Shown one piece after another: positions 1-5,339 of a stretch of DNA of 10,190 nucleotides; positions within the stretch are counted from its first letter, which is position 1, and each line of letters starts with the position of its first letter. Position numbers and translations under genes: made by a program. The DNA is taken from assembly GCA_946482655.1 (NCBI GenBank), contig CAMLSA010000105.1, positions 1 to 10,190 on the forward strand. The letters are read 5' to 3'. This DNA comes from an uncultured Sphingomonas sp. GTDB lineage: Bacteria; Pseudomonadota; Alphaproteobacteria; Sphingomonadales; Sphingomonadaceae. A model generated the notes under the pieces. That model saw only the letters and a list, made by a program, of their open reading frames with translations, was not told the origin of the DNA and ran no database searches.

Positions 1-203
1 GCGAAACCGACACGCGCTGGGCACCCTGGAAGGTGATCGACGGCAACAACAAGAAGGCGGCGCGGATCGCCGCCCTGACCTATGTGGCCGATACATTGGA
101 GCGGTTTACGCCGAGTGATCCGCCCGAACTCGATCCCGACTTCGCCCGCTATGCGCGGGCCCAACTGGGATTGCCGAAAAGCCATGAGGACAAGGGCGGC
201 TAA
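1..203 (+). CDS. PPK2-family polyphosphate kinase, C-terminal end (partial)
   Basis: Only the last 66 residues are visible, read in the frame starting at base 3 and ending with TAA at 201-203. The segment TDTRWAPWKVIDGNNKKAAR matches the 'T.T..APW.VI...(D/N)KK.AR' block near the end of PPK2-family enzymes. These transfer phosphate between polyphosphate and nucleotides (ADP, GDP or AMP, depending on the class). The block belongs to the nucleotide/polyP-binding kinase fold, and the enzyme is expected to be cytosolic. The remaining tail (ADTLERF to the end) is typical of the short end after the last helix. The Walker A and lid regions lie outside the window, so the class and preferred nucleotide cannot be told. 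The HU gene follows 129 bp downstream on the same strand. No U-tract terminator separates them. Confidence 0.72.
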   Translation, partial: ETDTRWAPWKVIDGNNKKAARIAALTYVADTLERFTPSDPPELDPDFARYARAQLGLPKSHEDKGG

Positions 204-216
204 CCGTTTCGGCCTC

Positions 217-245
217 TTGCGGATGTTACGCCTTTGTTGCAGCAT
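217..245 (+). promoter_or_regulatory. Possible hupB promoter
   Basis: TTGCGG (217-222) and CAGCAT (240-245) are separated by 17 bases, in the gap between the polyphosphate kinase and HU genes. The -35 box is fair, but the -10 box matches the consensus at only three of six positions. An AT-rich stretch at 301-312 is an alternative -10 region without a good -35. A G/C-rich imperfect hairpin (about 265-284) lies in the would-be leader. Weak call. Confidence 0.2.
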
Positions 246-332
246 TCGCGCCGCGGCCGCAGCGCCGGCCATAGCGGCTGGCAACACCGGTCGTGCCGCC
301 AATAGATAAATAGCTTGGTAGGGGATGAAGGC

Positions 333-605
333 ATGAATAAACAGGAGCTTATCGGCACCGTCGCCGAGACGACCGGGATGACCAAGAATGACGCGTCGAA
401 AGCGGTCGAGGCGGTGTTCGATTCGATCACGGCGCAGCTAAAAAGGGGCGACGAGGTCCGCCTGGTCGGATTCGGCACCTTTTCCGTGAGCAAGCGCAAG
501 GCGTCGACGGGCCGCAATCCACGTACGGGCGAACCGATGAAGATCAATGCGTCGAGCCAGCCCAAGTTCAAGCCGGGCAAGGGCCTGAAGGACGCCGTCA
601 ACTGA
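333..605 (+). CDS. hupB: DNA-binding protein HU
   Basis: This 90-residue histone-like protein bends and compacts DNA in the nucleoid as a dimer. The whole HU/IHF fold is visible. An N-terminal helical dimerisation part begins MNKQELIGTVAETTGMTK. The beta saddle contains VRLVGFGTFSVSKRKA, and the DNA-gripping arm contains GRNPRTGEP (the RNP signature), followed by INASSQPKFKPGKGLKDAVN. The length equals the family norm. HU is favoured over IHF because of the HU-type start, the KFKPGKGLK end and the absence of IHF-type extensions. The ATG at 333 is chosen because an AGGGGA ribosome binding site (320-325) sits 7 bases before it. An in-frame TTG at 315 would add six residues outside the family and overlap that site. 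HU genes are normally highly expressed. The 3' side runs about 150 bases to a strong terminator. Confidence 0.95.
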   Translation: MNKQELIGTVAETTGMTKNDASKAVEAVFDSITAQLKRGDEVRLVGFGTFSVSKRKASTGRNPRTGEPMKINASSQPKFKPGKGLKDAVN

Positions 606-705
606 ATGGTAAAGGGGGACCAAGACCCTGACCGTCTCAGACCGTCCAGCCTGCGACGTGATCAAGCTCCCAACTGATTGCCGGAGCCTGGTTCATGTGA
701 GCGGG

Positions 706-722
706 GAAGCGCTCAGCGCTTC
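706..722 (+). other. Hairpin in the hupB-tRNA gap
   Basis: GAAGCGC (706-712) and GCGCTTC (716-722) form a 7-bp perfect stem with a TCA loop. It has no T-run, so it is not a terminator by itself. It lies 35 bases before the strong terminator at 757-797 and would be in the same transcript. It could be a stable element of the hupB 3' UTR or of a short RNA. Confidence 0.4.
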
Positions 723-756
723 ACCTGAGACGACCGGGCCCTGGGCATGATTATGG

Positions 757-797
757 AAAGGCCGCAGCGCCCATCGGCGCGCGGCCTTTCTTTTTTT
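757..797 (+). terminator. Strong intrinsic terminator downstream of hupB
   Basis: AAAGGCCGC (757-765) pairs perfectly with GCGGCCTTT (781-789). The stem continues with GCGCC/GGCGC (767-771/776-780) after a single bulged A, and closes with a 4-base loop. Seven T residues (791-797) follow after one C. This is a textbook rho-independent terminator on the plus strand. It ends the hupB transcript, or a short RNA between hupB and the tRNA gene. Confidence 0.9.
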
Positions 798-800
798 GGG

Positions 801-829
801 CTGGACAGCGCCGATGGCGCGCCCTATCC
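801..829 (+). promoter_or_regulatory. Possible tRNA-Val promoter
   Basis: CTGGAC (801-806) and CTATCC (824-829) are separated by 17 bases. They lie between the hupB-side terminator and the tRNA, giving a leader of roughly 35 bases. The tRNA must have its own promoter because the upstream terminator is strong. The boxes are only moderate matches. Confidence 0.3.
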
Positions 830-869
830 GCTCAGCCGGTCGCGAGCCCACCTGGCACGTCGATCGAGT

Positions 870-944
870 GGGCGCATAGCTCAGTGGTAGAGCACTGTGT
901 TCACACCGCAGGGGTCGCAGGTTCAAACCCTGCTGCGCCCACCA
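870..944 (+). tRNA. tRNA-Val, anticodon CAC
   Basis: A full cloverleaf can be drawn. The acceptor stem is GGGCGCA (870-876) with TGCGCCC (934-940). The D arm is GCTC-loop-GAGC. The anticodon stem is CTGTG/CGCAG with loop TTCACAC, giving anticodon CAC, which reads GUG valine codons. The T arm is GCAGG-TTCAAAC-CCTGC. The discriminator base is A941, and the CCA end is encoded (942-944). No second copy of the tRNA 3' end occurs elsewhere in the window, so there is no sign of an island inserted here. Confidence 0.97.
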
Positions 945-948
945 CTCG

Positions 949-974
949 AAAGCCCCGGGAAACCGGGGCTTTTC
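949..974. terminator. Terminator after tRNA-Val, probably bidirectional
   Basis: AAAGCCCCGG (949-958) and CCGGGGCTTT (963-972) form a 10-bp perfect stem with a GAAA tetraloop and a short T-run on the plus side. It starts 5 bases after the tRNA. Read on the minus strand it has the same stem followed by TTT within the stem end. It could therefore also stop the DUF2279 gene, which ends at 1023 on the minus strand. Confidence 0.85.
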
Positions 975-1022
975 TGTGTCAGCAGCGTTGATCTCCACAG
1001 GGCTCGGTAGGTTCATAAGTAC

Positions 1023-2069
1023 CTAATCCCAATGCGCGGCGGTATAGGGCACCTGAAAATAATCGAGGGCGATGCCTGCCGCACGGCCGGCGCCGGACGT
1101 CGGTCTACGGAAGAACAGTTCGCGGAGGTTGATGCCCACGCCAAAGAACAGGTGGCGCCGGGGCCTCTTCCCCCGGGCTATGTCCCTATTGGTGAATCCC
1201 GACGCATAATAACCCGCATGCAGTTCGACCAACCGCAGCGGTGAGTCCTTGAACCTGTCGAATCCGGCCAACTGGAGAGCCATGAGATACCGCTGCTGAG
1301 CATAATGCCGCTTGCCGGTTCGTGTGTAGATATCCGAGTTGGGAATGAGAAGAAGGCGGAAATCGAGCTTTTCCCTGAGTCCCGGCACAGTATTTCGGAG
1401 CACCGAGAATGCCGCCCCCGCGGCGTTCATGGTGAGATCCTCCAGGGATATGCCGCTAGTGGGCTCGATGCCGTCATATAATTCGTTGTAGAGCATCAGG
1501 CCGGACGCGAGCAGCGCCGCGGTCAGGGCGTCGCCGCGGACTCCTCCGGTCTTCTTGTGCAGCCGAGCGTGCAGCAGTTCGGCCAATAGATACGCATCGA
1601 AGGCGTGGGTGAGCTTGTCCACTCCCAGATTGTCGGTCTTCTTTCCGAACCAGCCTTCATTCTTGAAATGCAGGGAGGTGGTGTCCCTGAACAGCTTTTG
1701 CGAATTTATCGCGGTGAAATAGCCGAAGGCCGCCGCGGTCTCCCATTTTATCCGTCCGACCTGGCTGCCGAAGCTGGGATATGCGCTCTCGCTGGCCGGG
1801 ACATGATCGGTCCAGCGACGCGAACGGCTGAAACCCTGGACGGACGAGGGCGGCACCGTCGGTGTGGCGGAGTCCCCGGGGGGCCGCCCCGTCTCCGGCT
1901 CGCGAAAGGAGGTGATCAGGATCGAAGAAAGTGCCGATCTTTCGGTATGGCTCCCGCTTCCGCCCGGTGGAGCCGGTATGATCGGTTTCGCTCCTTCGGC
2001 ATGGGCGCGTCCATGAACCATGCCGCAGCTGATCAGCAGGACCGCCGCACAGAGTAGCTTGCTTGCCAT
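1023..2069 (-). CDS. DUF2279-family secreted protein
   Basis: This is a 348-residue protein of unknown function. Residues 1-24 form a Sec signal peptide with a hydrophobic core and an AHA-E cleavage site. A low-complexity Pro/Ser-rich stretch (about 27-95) follows. The conserved core (about 105-230) shows the DUF2279 pattern: an IKW start, then FKNEGWFGKKT. Next come VDKLTHAFDAY with D151, K152 and H155, then NELYDG (195-200), and SLEDLTMNAAG (208-218). The C-terminal third (about 255-348) has alternating hydrophobic and aromatic residues (LVELHAGYYASGF, LFFGVGINLRELFF, ALDYFQVPYT), which may be beta strands. The protein is likely periplasmic or outer-membrane associated. The ATG start is preceded on its strand by GGAG about 10 bases away. 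The D/K/H pattern suggests a polar or metal site, but no activity can be assigned. Confidence 0.82.
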   Translation of the reverse strand: MASKLLCAAVLLISCGMVHGRAHAEGAKPIIPAPPGGSGSHTERSALSSILITSFREPETGRPPGDSATPTVPPSSVQGFSRSRRWTDHVPASESAYPSFGSQVGRIKWETAAAFGYFTAINSQKLFRDTTSLHFKNEGWFGKKTDNLGVDKLTHAFDAYLLAELLHARLHKKTGGVRGDALTAALLASGLMLYNELYDGIEPTSGISLEDLTMNAAGAAFSVLRNTVPGLREKLDFRLLLIPNSDIYTRTGKRHYAQQRYLMALQLAGFDRFKDSPLRLVELHAGYYASGFTNRDIARGKRPRRHLFFGVGINLRELFFRRPTSGAGRAAGIALDYFQVPYTAAHWD

Positions 2070-2144
2070 AACGCGGCTGCTCCTCTCCCTGCAGCGGCTT
2101 TGGCAAGCAGCTAGATCAGCTACAGTCTAACACCGCGTTTTATC

Positions 2145-2164
2145 GGTCCGGCGGACCATGGTCC
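2145..2164. repeat. Overlapping palindromes GGTCC-GGC-GGACC-AT-GGTCC
   Basis: Within the 228-bp gap between two minus-strand genes, GGTCC (2145-2149) and GGACC (2153-2157) form one inverted repeat. GGACCATGGTCC (2153-2164) is a perfect 12-bp palindrome sharing the middle arm. The three arms could form either of two hairpins, or act as a dyad operator about 80 bp upstream of the DUF2279 gene. I see no gene or clear promoter in the rest of the gap (2070-2297). Confidence 0.4.
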
Positions 2165-2297
2165 CGCAACGATCCCGGACTAACTGAGGTTCCGGACAGG
2201 TAAGATGCCACCCAGGCTGCAGTCTGCCCGGGGCCGTCCGCTGCTGATCCATGTTATCAAATCAGGCTGTGCCGGCTGACCAGAATAGGCGGTAGAA

Positions 2298-3107
2298 TTA
2301 CTTGCCTCTTACCAGCCTGGCGGTCGCGGCGAGCAGGGCCGGTCGATAGATCGTGCTGGCCTTCACCAGGCAGGATACCGCGACGGGGAGCCGCCAGGCG
2401 GCGATCCTCTCCGCCGTGAGGCCGGTGACCCTCGCATATTGGCCGAGGTAGAAATCGGCGGCGAGGTGGCGGGGCCAGCGCGCCGGCCGGAAACTACGCA
2501 GCAGTTTCCCGTACCGCCCGTAGCGCAACAACAATTCGGTCCGCGCGACATCGCCCGCCGGATCGCCGGCGCAGCCGCTCGACCAGTCGATCGCAACGAT
2601 TCCGTCCTCGGTCTCCATCGCGTTGCGCGGGTGGAAATCGCCATGGCATAGCTGATGGCCGCGGGGCAGGGCGTGGAGCCGCTCCAGCGCGATCGCCTTC
2701 AGTTCGTCGTCGACATCGGCGGCTTCGATGCGGACGTGCAGAATATCATGCTGCTGATGATATAGTCCTTCGGCGCTGCGCTGATGGATGTCCGCGTGGC
2801 TGGAGGCGAGCTTGCGCAGCGCCATTCGCGCGCGGCCGATCCGCAAGCCATCCCCGCCTTCCAGCAGGGGCTTGCCGCTCAGCTCCTCGAAAATGATGCC
2901 CTGACGGCCCTCGATGCTGTGCCAGCCGATTGGCCGGGGCACGCGCACGCCTTCCGCGCTTGCGCGTTTCGCACATTCCATCTCGCGCCGTACGATCCCT
3001 TCCTCCACATGGGCGTGGAACAGCTTGAGGACAAGTCCTCCGCTGATGCGGAGCACGTCGGCGCTGGCGCCGCTGCCTATCAATGGAAGCAAGTGGATAT
3101 GCGACAT
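2298..3107 (-). CDS. Aminoglycoside/choline-kinase-like phosphotransferase (APH fold)
   Basis: This 269-residue kinase-like protein probably transfers phosphate from ATP to a small-molecule hydroxyl in the cytosol. A nucleotide loop, GSGASADV (11-18), is followed by VLKLF, in which K28 is the probable ATP-contact lysine, and by E42 or E44 in the next helix. The hinge region reads IIFEELSGKPL (71-81). The catalytic Brenner motif HGDFHPRN (155-162) supplies D157 and N162. IDWSSG (173 onward) supplies the metal-binding D174. The start at 3107 is chosen because AGGAG lies 5 bases upstream of it. A longer in-frame start at 3218 would add 37 residues outside the fold. The substrate is unknown: the motif set is shared by APH enzymes, choline/thiamine/homoserine kinases and many uncharacterised enzymes. 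No resistance or metabolic neighbour helps. Divergent from the small membrane protein gene. Confidence 0.8.
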   Translation of the reverse strand: MSHIHLLPLIGSGASADVLRISGGLVLKLFHAHVEEGIVRREMECAKRASAEGVRVPRPIGWHSIEGRQGIIFEELSGKPLLEGGDGLRIGRARMALRKLASSHADIHQRSAEGLYHQQHDILHVRIEAADVDDELKAIALERLHALPRGHQLCHGDFHPRNAMETEDGIVAIDWSSGCAGDPAGDVARTELLLRYGRYGKLLRSFRPARWPRHLAADFYLGQYARVTGLTAERIAAWRLPVAVSCLVKASTIYRPALLAATARLVRGK

Positions 3108-3250
3108 TCCGTCTCCTGAACCTCGATCTTCCCGCCGGTTCAACCGAAGATGATCAAGGACGCAACAATTTTGAACAAAGCCTGACTCCCCTCCTGGACG
3201 GAGACGAAGCGATCCCACCTCAAGCGATCGGCGCAGATCCTGAAAATGAT

Positions 3251-3279
3251 TTGATAACGGGAAGATTCATTTTGAGTAT
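3251..3279 (+). promoter_or_regulatory. Possible promoter of the small membrane protein gene
   Basis: TTGATA (3251-3256) and GAGTAT (3274-3279) are separated by 17 bases, 35 bases before the start codon at 3314. The surrounding stretch (3240-3280) is clearly more AT-rich than the rest of the window. The -35 box is good and the -10 box is weak. Confidence 0.35.
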
Positions 3280-3313
3280 CGGATGGTCTATCGCTGATTC
3301 AGGAGGATGATCA

Positions 3314-3484
3314 ATGACCGGCCCCGCGGCCCTGACCTTGTCGCTGCTGATGCTGGGCGGCTTGCTGCTCGCCGGAGGCGGCATCTGGCTGATCGCCAAG
3401 CGCCGGGACCACAAGCGCGCGCTGCTGATGCTCGTCGCCGCTCTGGTGATGTTCGGCAATGTCGCGATATGGGCGCTTCCCTAA
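3314..3484 (+). CDS. Small two-helix membrane protein, 56 residues
   Basis: This short gene of unknown function reads ATG to TAA and encodes 56 residues. An excellent ribosome binding site, AGGAGG (3301-3306), sits 7 bases before the start and is the best evidence that it is translated. The protein has two hydrophobic helices, about residues 7-28 (containing LLMLGGLLLAGGGIWLI) and 36-55 (containing LLMLVAALVMFGNVAIW). They are joined by a strongly basic hairpin, KRRDHKR (29-35). By the positive-inside rule the loop should be cytoplasmic and both ends periplasmic. Codons are GC-rich at third positions, like the neighbours. It has its own putative promoter upstream and a hairpin just after the stop. 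I do not recognise a family. It could be a stand-alone inner-membrane microprotein or a partner of a larger complex. Confidence 0.78.
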   Translation: MTGPAALTLSLLMLGGLLLAGGGIWLIAKRRDHKRALLMLVAALVMFGNVAIWALP

Positions 3485-3488
3485 GGAT

Positions 3489-3509
3489 CTCCCCGGCATC
3501 GCCGGGGAG
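3489..3509. terminator. Hairpin between convergent genes, possible terminator
   Basis: CTCCCCGGC (3489-3497) and GCCGGGGAG (3501-3509) form a 9-bp perfect, very GC-rich stem with a 3-base loop. It lies between the stop of the small membrane protein (3484) and the stop of the convergent hydrolase (3522). Neither strand has a T-run after it, so termination would be inefficient or factor-assisted. It may mainly stabilise the two 3' ends. Confidence 0.5.
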
Positions 3510-3521
3510 TACCAAGGATTG

Positions 3522-4169
3522 CTACCGGTCGCCCGACAAGCGCATATCCAGATAGTCGTCCACGGATTTCATGAGGTGAGGCATCTCGTCGGCGAAGAAG
3601 TGGTTCGCGCCGGGGATCACGTCATGGTGGATCGTGATGTGGCGCTGAGTCCTGAGCTTGTCCACGAGCTTCTGCACCGCGCCGGGGGTCACCACCTCGT
3701 CGCTGTCGCCCTGTATGATGATTCCCGAGGACGGGCAGGGAGCGAGGAAGGTGAAGTCATACATATTGGCGGGCGGCGCGATCGAGATGAAGCCCTTGAT
3801 CTCCGGCCGACGCATCAGCAGCTGCATGCCGATCCAGGCGCCGAAGCTGAAGCCCGCGATCCAGGTGGTCTGCGCCTCGGGGTGGATCGACTGGACCCAA
3901 TCGAGTGCCGAGGCGGCGTCGCTGAGTTCGCCGATGCCGTTGTCGAACACGCCCTGGCTCTTGCCGACACCCCGGAAGTTGAAGCGCAGGGTCGCGAAAC
4001 CGCGCCGTACGAAGGTCTGGTAGAGCGCTTGGACGATGCGGTTGTTCATCGTTCCGCCGCCCTGCGGGTGCGGGTGGAGGATCATCGCCACGGGCGCGCG
4101 CGGGCGGGGCCCGGGATGGAAGCGTCCTTCTAGACGGCCTTCGGGACCGGGGAAAATGACTTCGGGCAT
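3522..4169 (-). CDS. Alpha/beta hydrolase, COG2945-like
   Basis: This 215-residue single-domain serine hydrolase is probably cytosolic; there is no signal peptide. After a first strand, HPHPQGGGTMNN (32-43) forms the oxyanion-side loop characteristic of the COG2945 group. RFNFRGVGKSQG (62-73) is the conserved strand-turn that follows. The nucleophile elbow GFSFG gives Ser108. GDSDEVV (154-160) supplies the catalytic Asp (155 or 157), and GANHFF (187-192) supplies His190. The triad is therefore complete. The ATG at 4169 is favoured because it begins at the fold (MPEVIFPGPEGRLEG) and is preceded by AGAAGGA with about 6 bases spacing. An upstream in-frame start at 4259 would add 30 poor residues covering the promoter region. 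The substrate is unknown. It is divergent from the desulfurase operon and could be co-regulated with it. Confidence 0.88.
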   Translation of the reverse strand: MPEVIFPGPEGRLEGRFHPGPRPRAPVAMILHPHPQGGGTMNNRIVQALYQTFVRRGFATLRFNFRGVGKSQGVFDNGIGELSDAASALDWVQSIHPEAQTTWIAGFSFGAWIGMQLLMRRPEIKGFISIAPPANMYDFTFLAPCPSSGIIIQGDSDEVVTPGAVQKLVDKLRTQRHITIHHDVIPGANHFFADEMPHLMKSVDDYLDMRLSGDR

Positions 4170-4230
4170 CGATATCCTTCTGGACGCATATTGGGCTGGC
4201 GCACCGGATGGCGCGCCGCCGATCGAAGGC

Positions 4231-4259
4231 CTATATAAGGATGGGCGCATCGGGCGCAA
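4231..4259. promoter_or_regulatory. Shared divergent promoter spot, hydrolase / desulfurase operon
   Basis: CTATATAA (4231-4238) is the only strongly AT-rich spot in the 111-bp divergent gap. On the minus strand, TTGCGC (bases 4259-4254) and TATATA (4237-4232) are spaced by 16 bases and fit a promoter for the hydrolase. On the plus strand, CTATAT (4231-4236) matches the alphaproteobacterial -10 box and would give a leader of about 40 bases for the desulfurase operon. Its -35 position is poor, which suggests activator dependence. GGGCGCA occurs twice (4243-4249, 4252-4258), a 9-bp-period direct repeat that could bind a regulator. Confidence 0.4.
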
Positions 4260-4280
4260 TCAGTAGGAGCACGTCGACCC

Positions 4281-5339
4281 TTGGCGAAGACCCGCCTCTA
4301 TCTCGATCATGCCGCGACGACACCGCCGCTGCGGGCGGCGCGGGCGGCGATGGCGGAGAGTCTCGAGCGCTGGGCCAATCCGTCCTCGCCTCACGCGGAG
4401 GGCCGGGCCGCGCGAGCGGCGCTCGAGGAGGCGCGGGCGCGGATCGGGCGGGCGCTGGGTTTCACAGGCACGATCATCTTCACCAGCGGAGCGACCGAGG
4501 CGATCGAGATCGCCCTTCGACGGGCCAAGGCGGGGCCACGGATGATCTCGGCCGTCGAGCATGACGCGGTGCGGCGCGCTGCCGGCGATGCCGGGATCGT
4601 GGGCGTTTCATCGGACGGGATTGCCGGACTCCCGCCGATCAGCGGCAAAGCGGCCCTGATCGCGATCCAGGCGGTGAACAACGAGACCGGTGTCATCCAG
4701 CCTCTCGGTGAACAGATCACGGCGGTTCGATCCTCCGGTGGGCTGCTGCTGGCCGATTGCGCCCAGTCGGCCGGCAAACTGCCCTTGCCCGATGCGGATT
4801 TCATCGCGGTGTCGGCGCACAAGCTGGGTGGTCCGCCGGGGATCGGCGCGCTGCTGGTGCGCGACATCGCCACACTTAGTCCCAGCGGCGGACAGGAGCA
4901 GGGCTATCGCGGCGGTACCGAAAACCTGCCCGGGGTGCTGGGTTTCGCCGCCGCGCTCGATGCCGGCCGTGGCTGGCTGGACCGTGCCCGCATTCTTCGC
5001 GCGCGGCTCGACGCCGCGATCCGCGAAAGCGGCGGAATCATCGCCGCCGACGGCGCCGAACGGCTGCCGACGATCGCCAGTTACCGCATGCCCGGCGTGG
5101 CCGCGACCACCCAGCTCATCCGGTTCGACATGGCGGGAATCGCCGTCTCGGCGGGAAGCGCATGTTCGTCGGGGAGTCTCAAGCCCAGCCATGTCCTTGC
5201 CGCGATGGGCTGGGACGAGACGGCAGCACGCGAGGTGATCCGGATCAGTTTCGGTCCCGATACGTTGGAGCAGGATATCGACCGTGTCATTGCCGAATGG
5301 CAGACGATCGCCACCTCACGACGCGCGGAGGCAGCATGA
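4281..5339 (+). CDS. Cysteine desulfurase, NifS/IscS-like (first of tandem pair)
   Basis: This 352-residue PLP enzyme should convert L-cysteine to alanine and an enzyme persulfide for Fe-S clusters or other sulfur products. Fold-type I aminotransferase class V features are in order: LYLDHAATTP at the start, FTSGATEA (PLP phosphate loop), AVEHDAV with His94, and NNETGVIQP. LLADCAQS carries the PLP-nitrogen Asp, SAHKLGG has Lys181 as the Schiff-base lysine, and GGQEQGYRGGTEN follows. SAGSACSSGSLKPSHVL has the catalytic Cys295. The mobile-loop type places it in group I (NifS/IscS), not SufS. It is shorter than E. coli IscS (404) and ends soon after the EQDIDRV motif, so the IscU-docking tail seems absent. 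The start is a TTG at 4281, which gives the family N-terminus. AGGAG (4265-4269) is 11 bases upstream, a little far. Its stop overlaps the next start (ATGA). Confidence 0.93.
   Translation: MAKTRLYLDHAATTPPLRAARAAMAESLERWANPSSPHAEGRAARAALEEARARIGRALGFTGTIIFTSGATEAIEIALRRAKAGPRMISAVEHDAVRRAAGDAGIVGVSSDGIAGLPPISGKAALIAIQAVNNETGVIQPLGEQITAVRSSGGLLLADCAQSAGKLPLPDADFIAVSAHKLGGPPGIGALLVRDIATLSPSGGQEQGYRGGTENLPGVLGFAAALDAGRGWLDRARILRARLDAAIRESGGIIAADGAERLPTIASYRMPGVAATTQLIRFDMAGIAVSAGSACSSGSLKPSHVLAAMGWDETAAREVIRISFGPDTLEQDIDRVIAEWQTIATSRRAEAA

Noticed and set aside
315..332. TTG start for HU
   Set aside because: It would place six extra residues over the ribosome binding site of the ATG at 333, which gives the normal 90-residue HU.
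606..677. 23-codon frame starting right after the hupB stop
   Set aside because: It has no ribosome binding site of its own, and the basic, proline-rich peptide has no recognisable feature. Probably chance.
693..1016. Minus-strand 107-codon frame containing QGLNLRPLRCEHSALPLSYAP
   Set aside because: It is the antisense of tRNA-Val, a well-known false protein found in many annotations. It also crosses two terminators.
870..1022. Possible integration site for a genomic island at tRNA-Val
   Set aside because: The tRNA is complete, no repeat of its 3' end appears in the window, and no integrase or phage-like gene follows.
3108..3218. Extended start for the phosphotransferase
   Set aside because: The 37 extra residues are not part of the kinase fold, and AGGAG directly precedes the ATG at 3107.
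3459..4133. 224-codon plus-strand frame opposite the hydrolase
   Set aside because: It is an antisense shadow of a hydrolase gene with a complete catalytic triad and has no ribosome binding site.
4170..4259. Extended start for the alpha/beta hydrolase
   Set aside because: The 30 extra residues cover the divergent promoter and are not hydrolase-like. AGAAGGA precedes the ATG at 4169.
5162..5335. Longer N-terminus for the second desulfurase
   Set aside because: The added 58 residues lie out of frame inside gene one and do not resemble the family. The ATG at 5336 gives the conserved start and an ATGA overlap.
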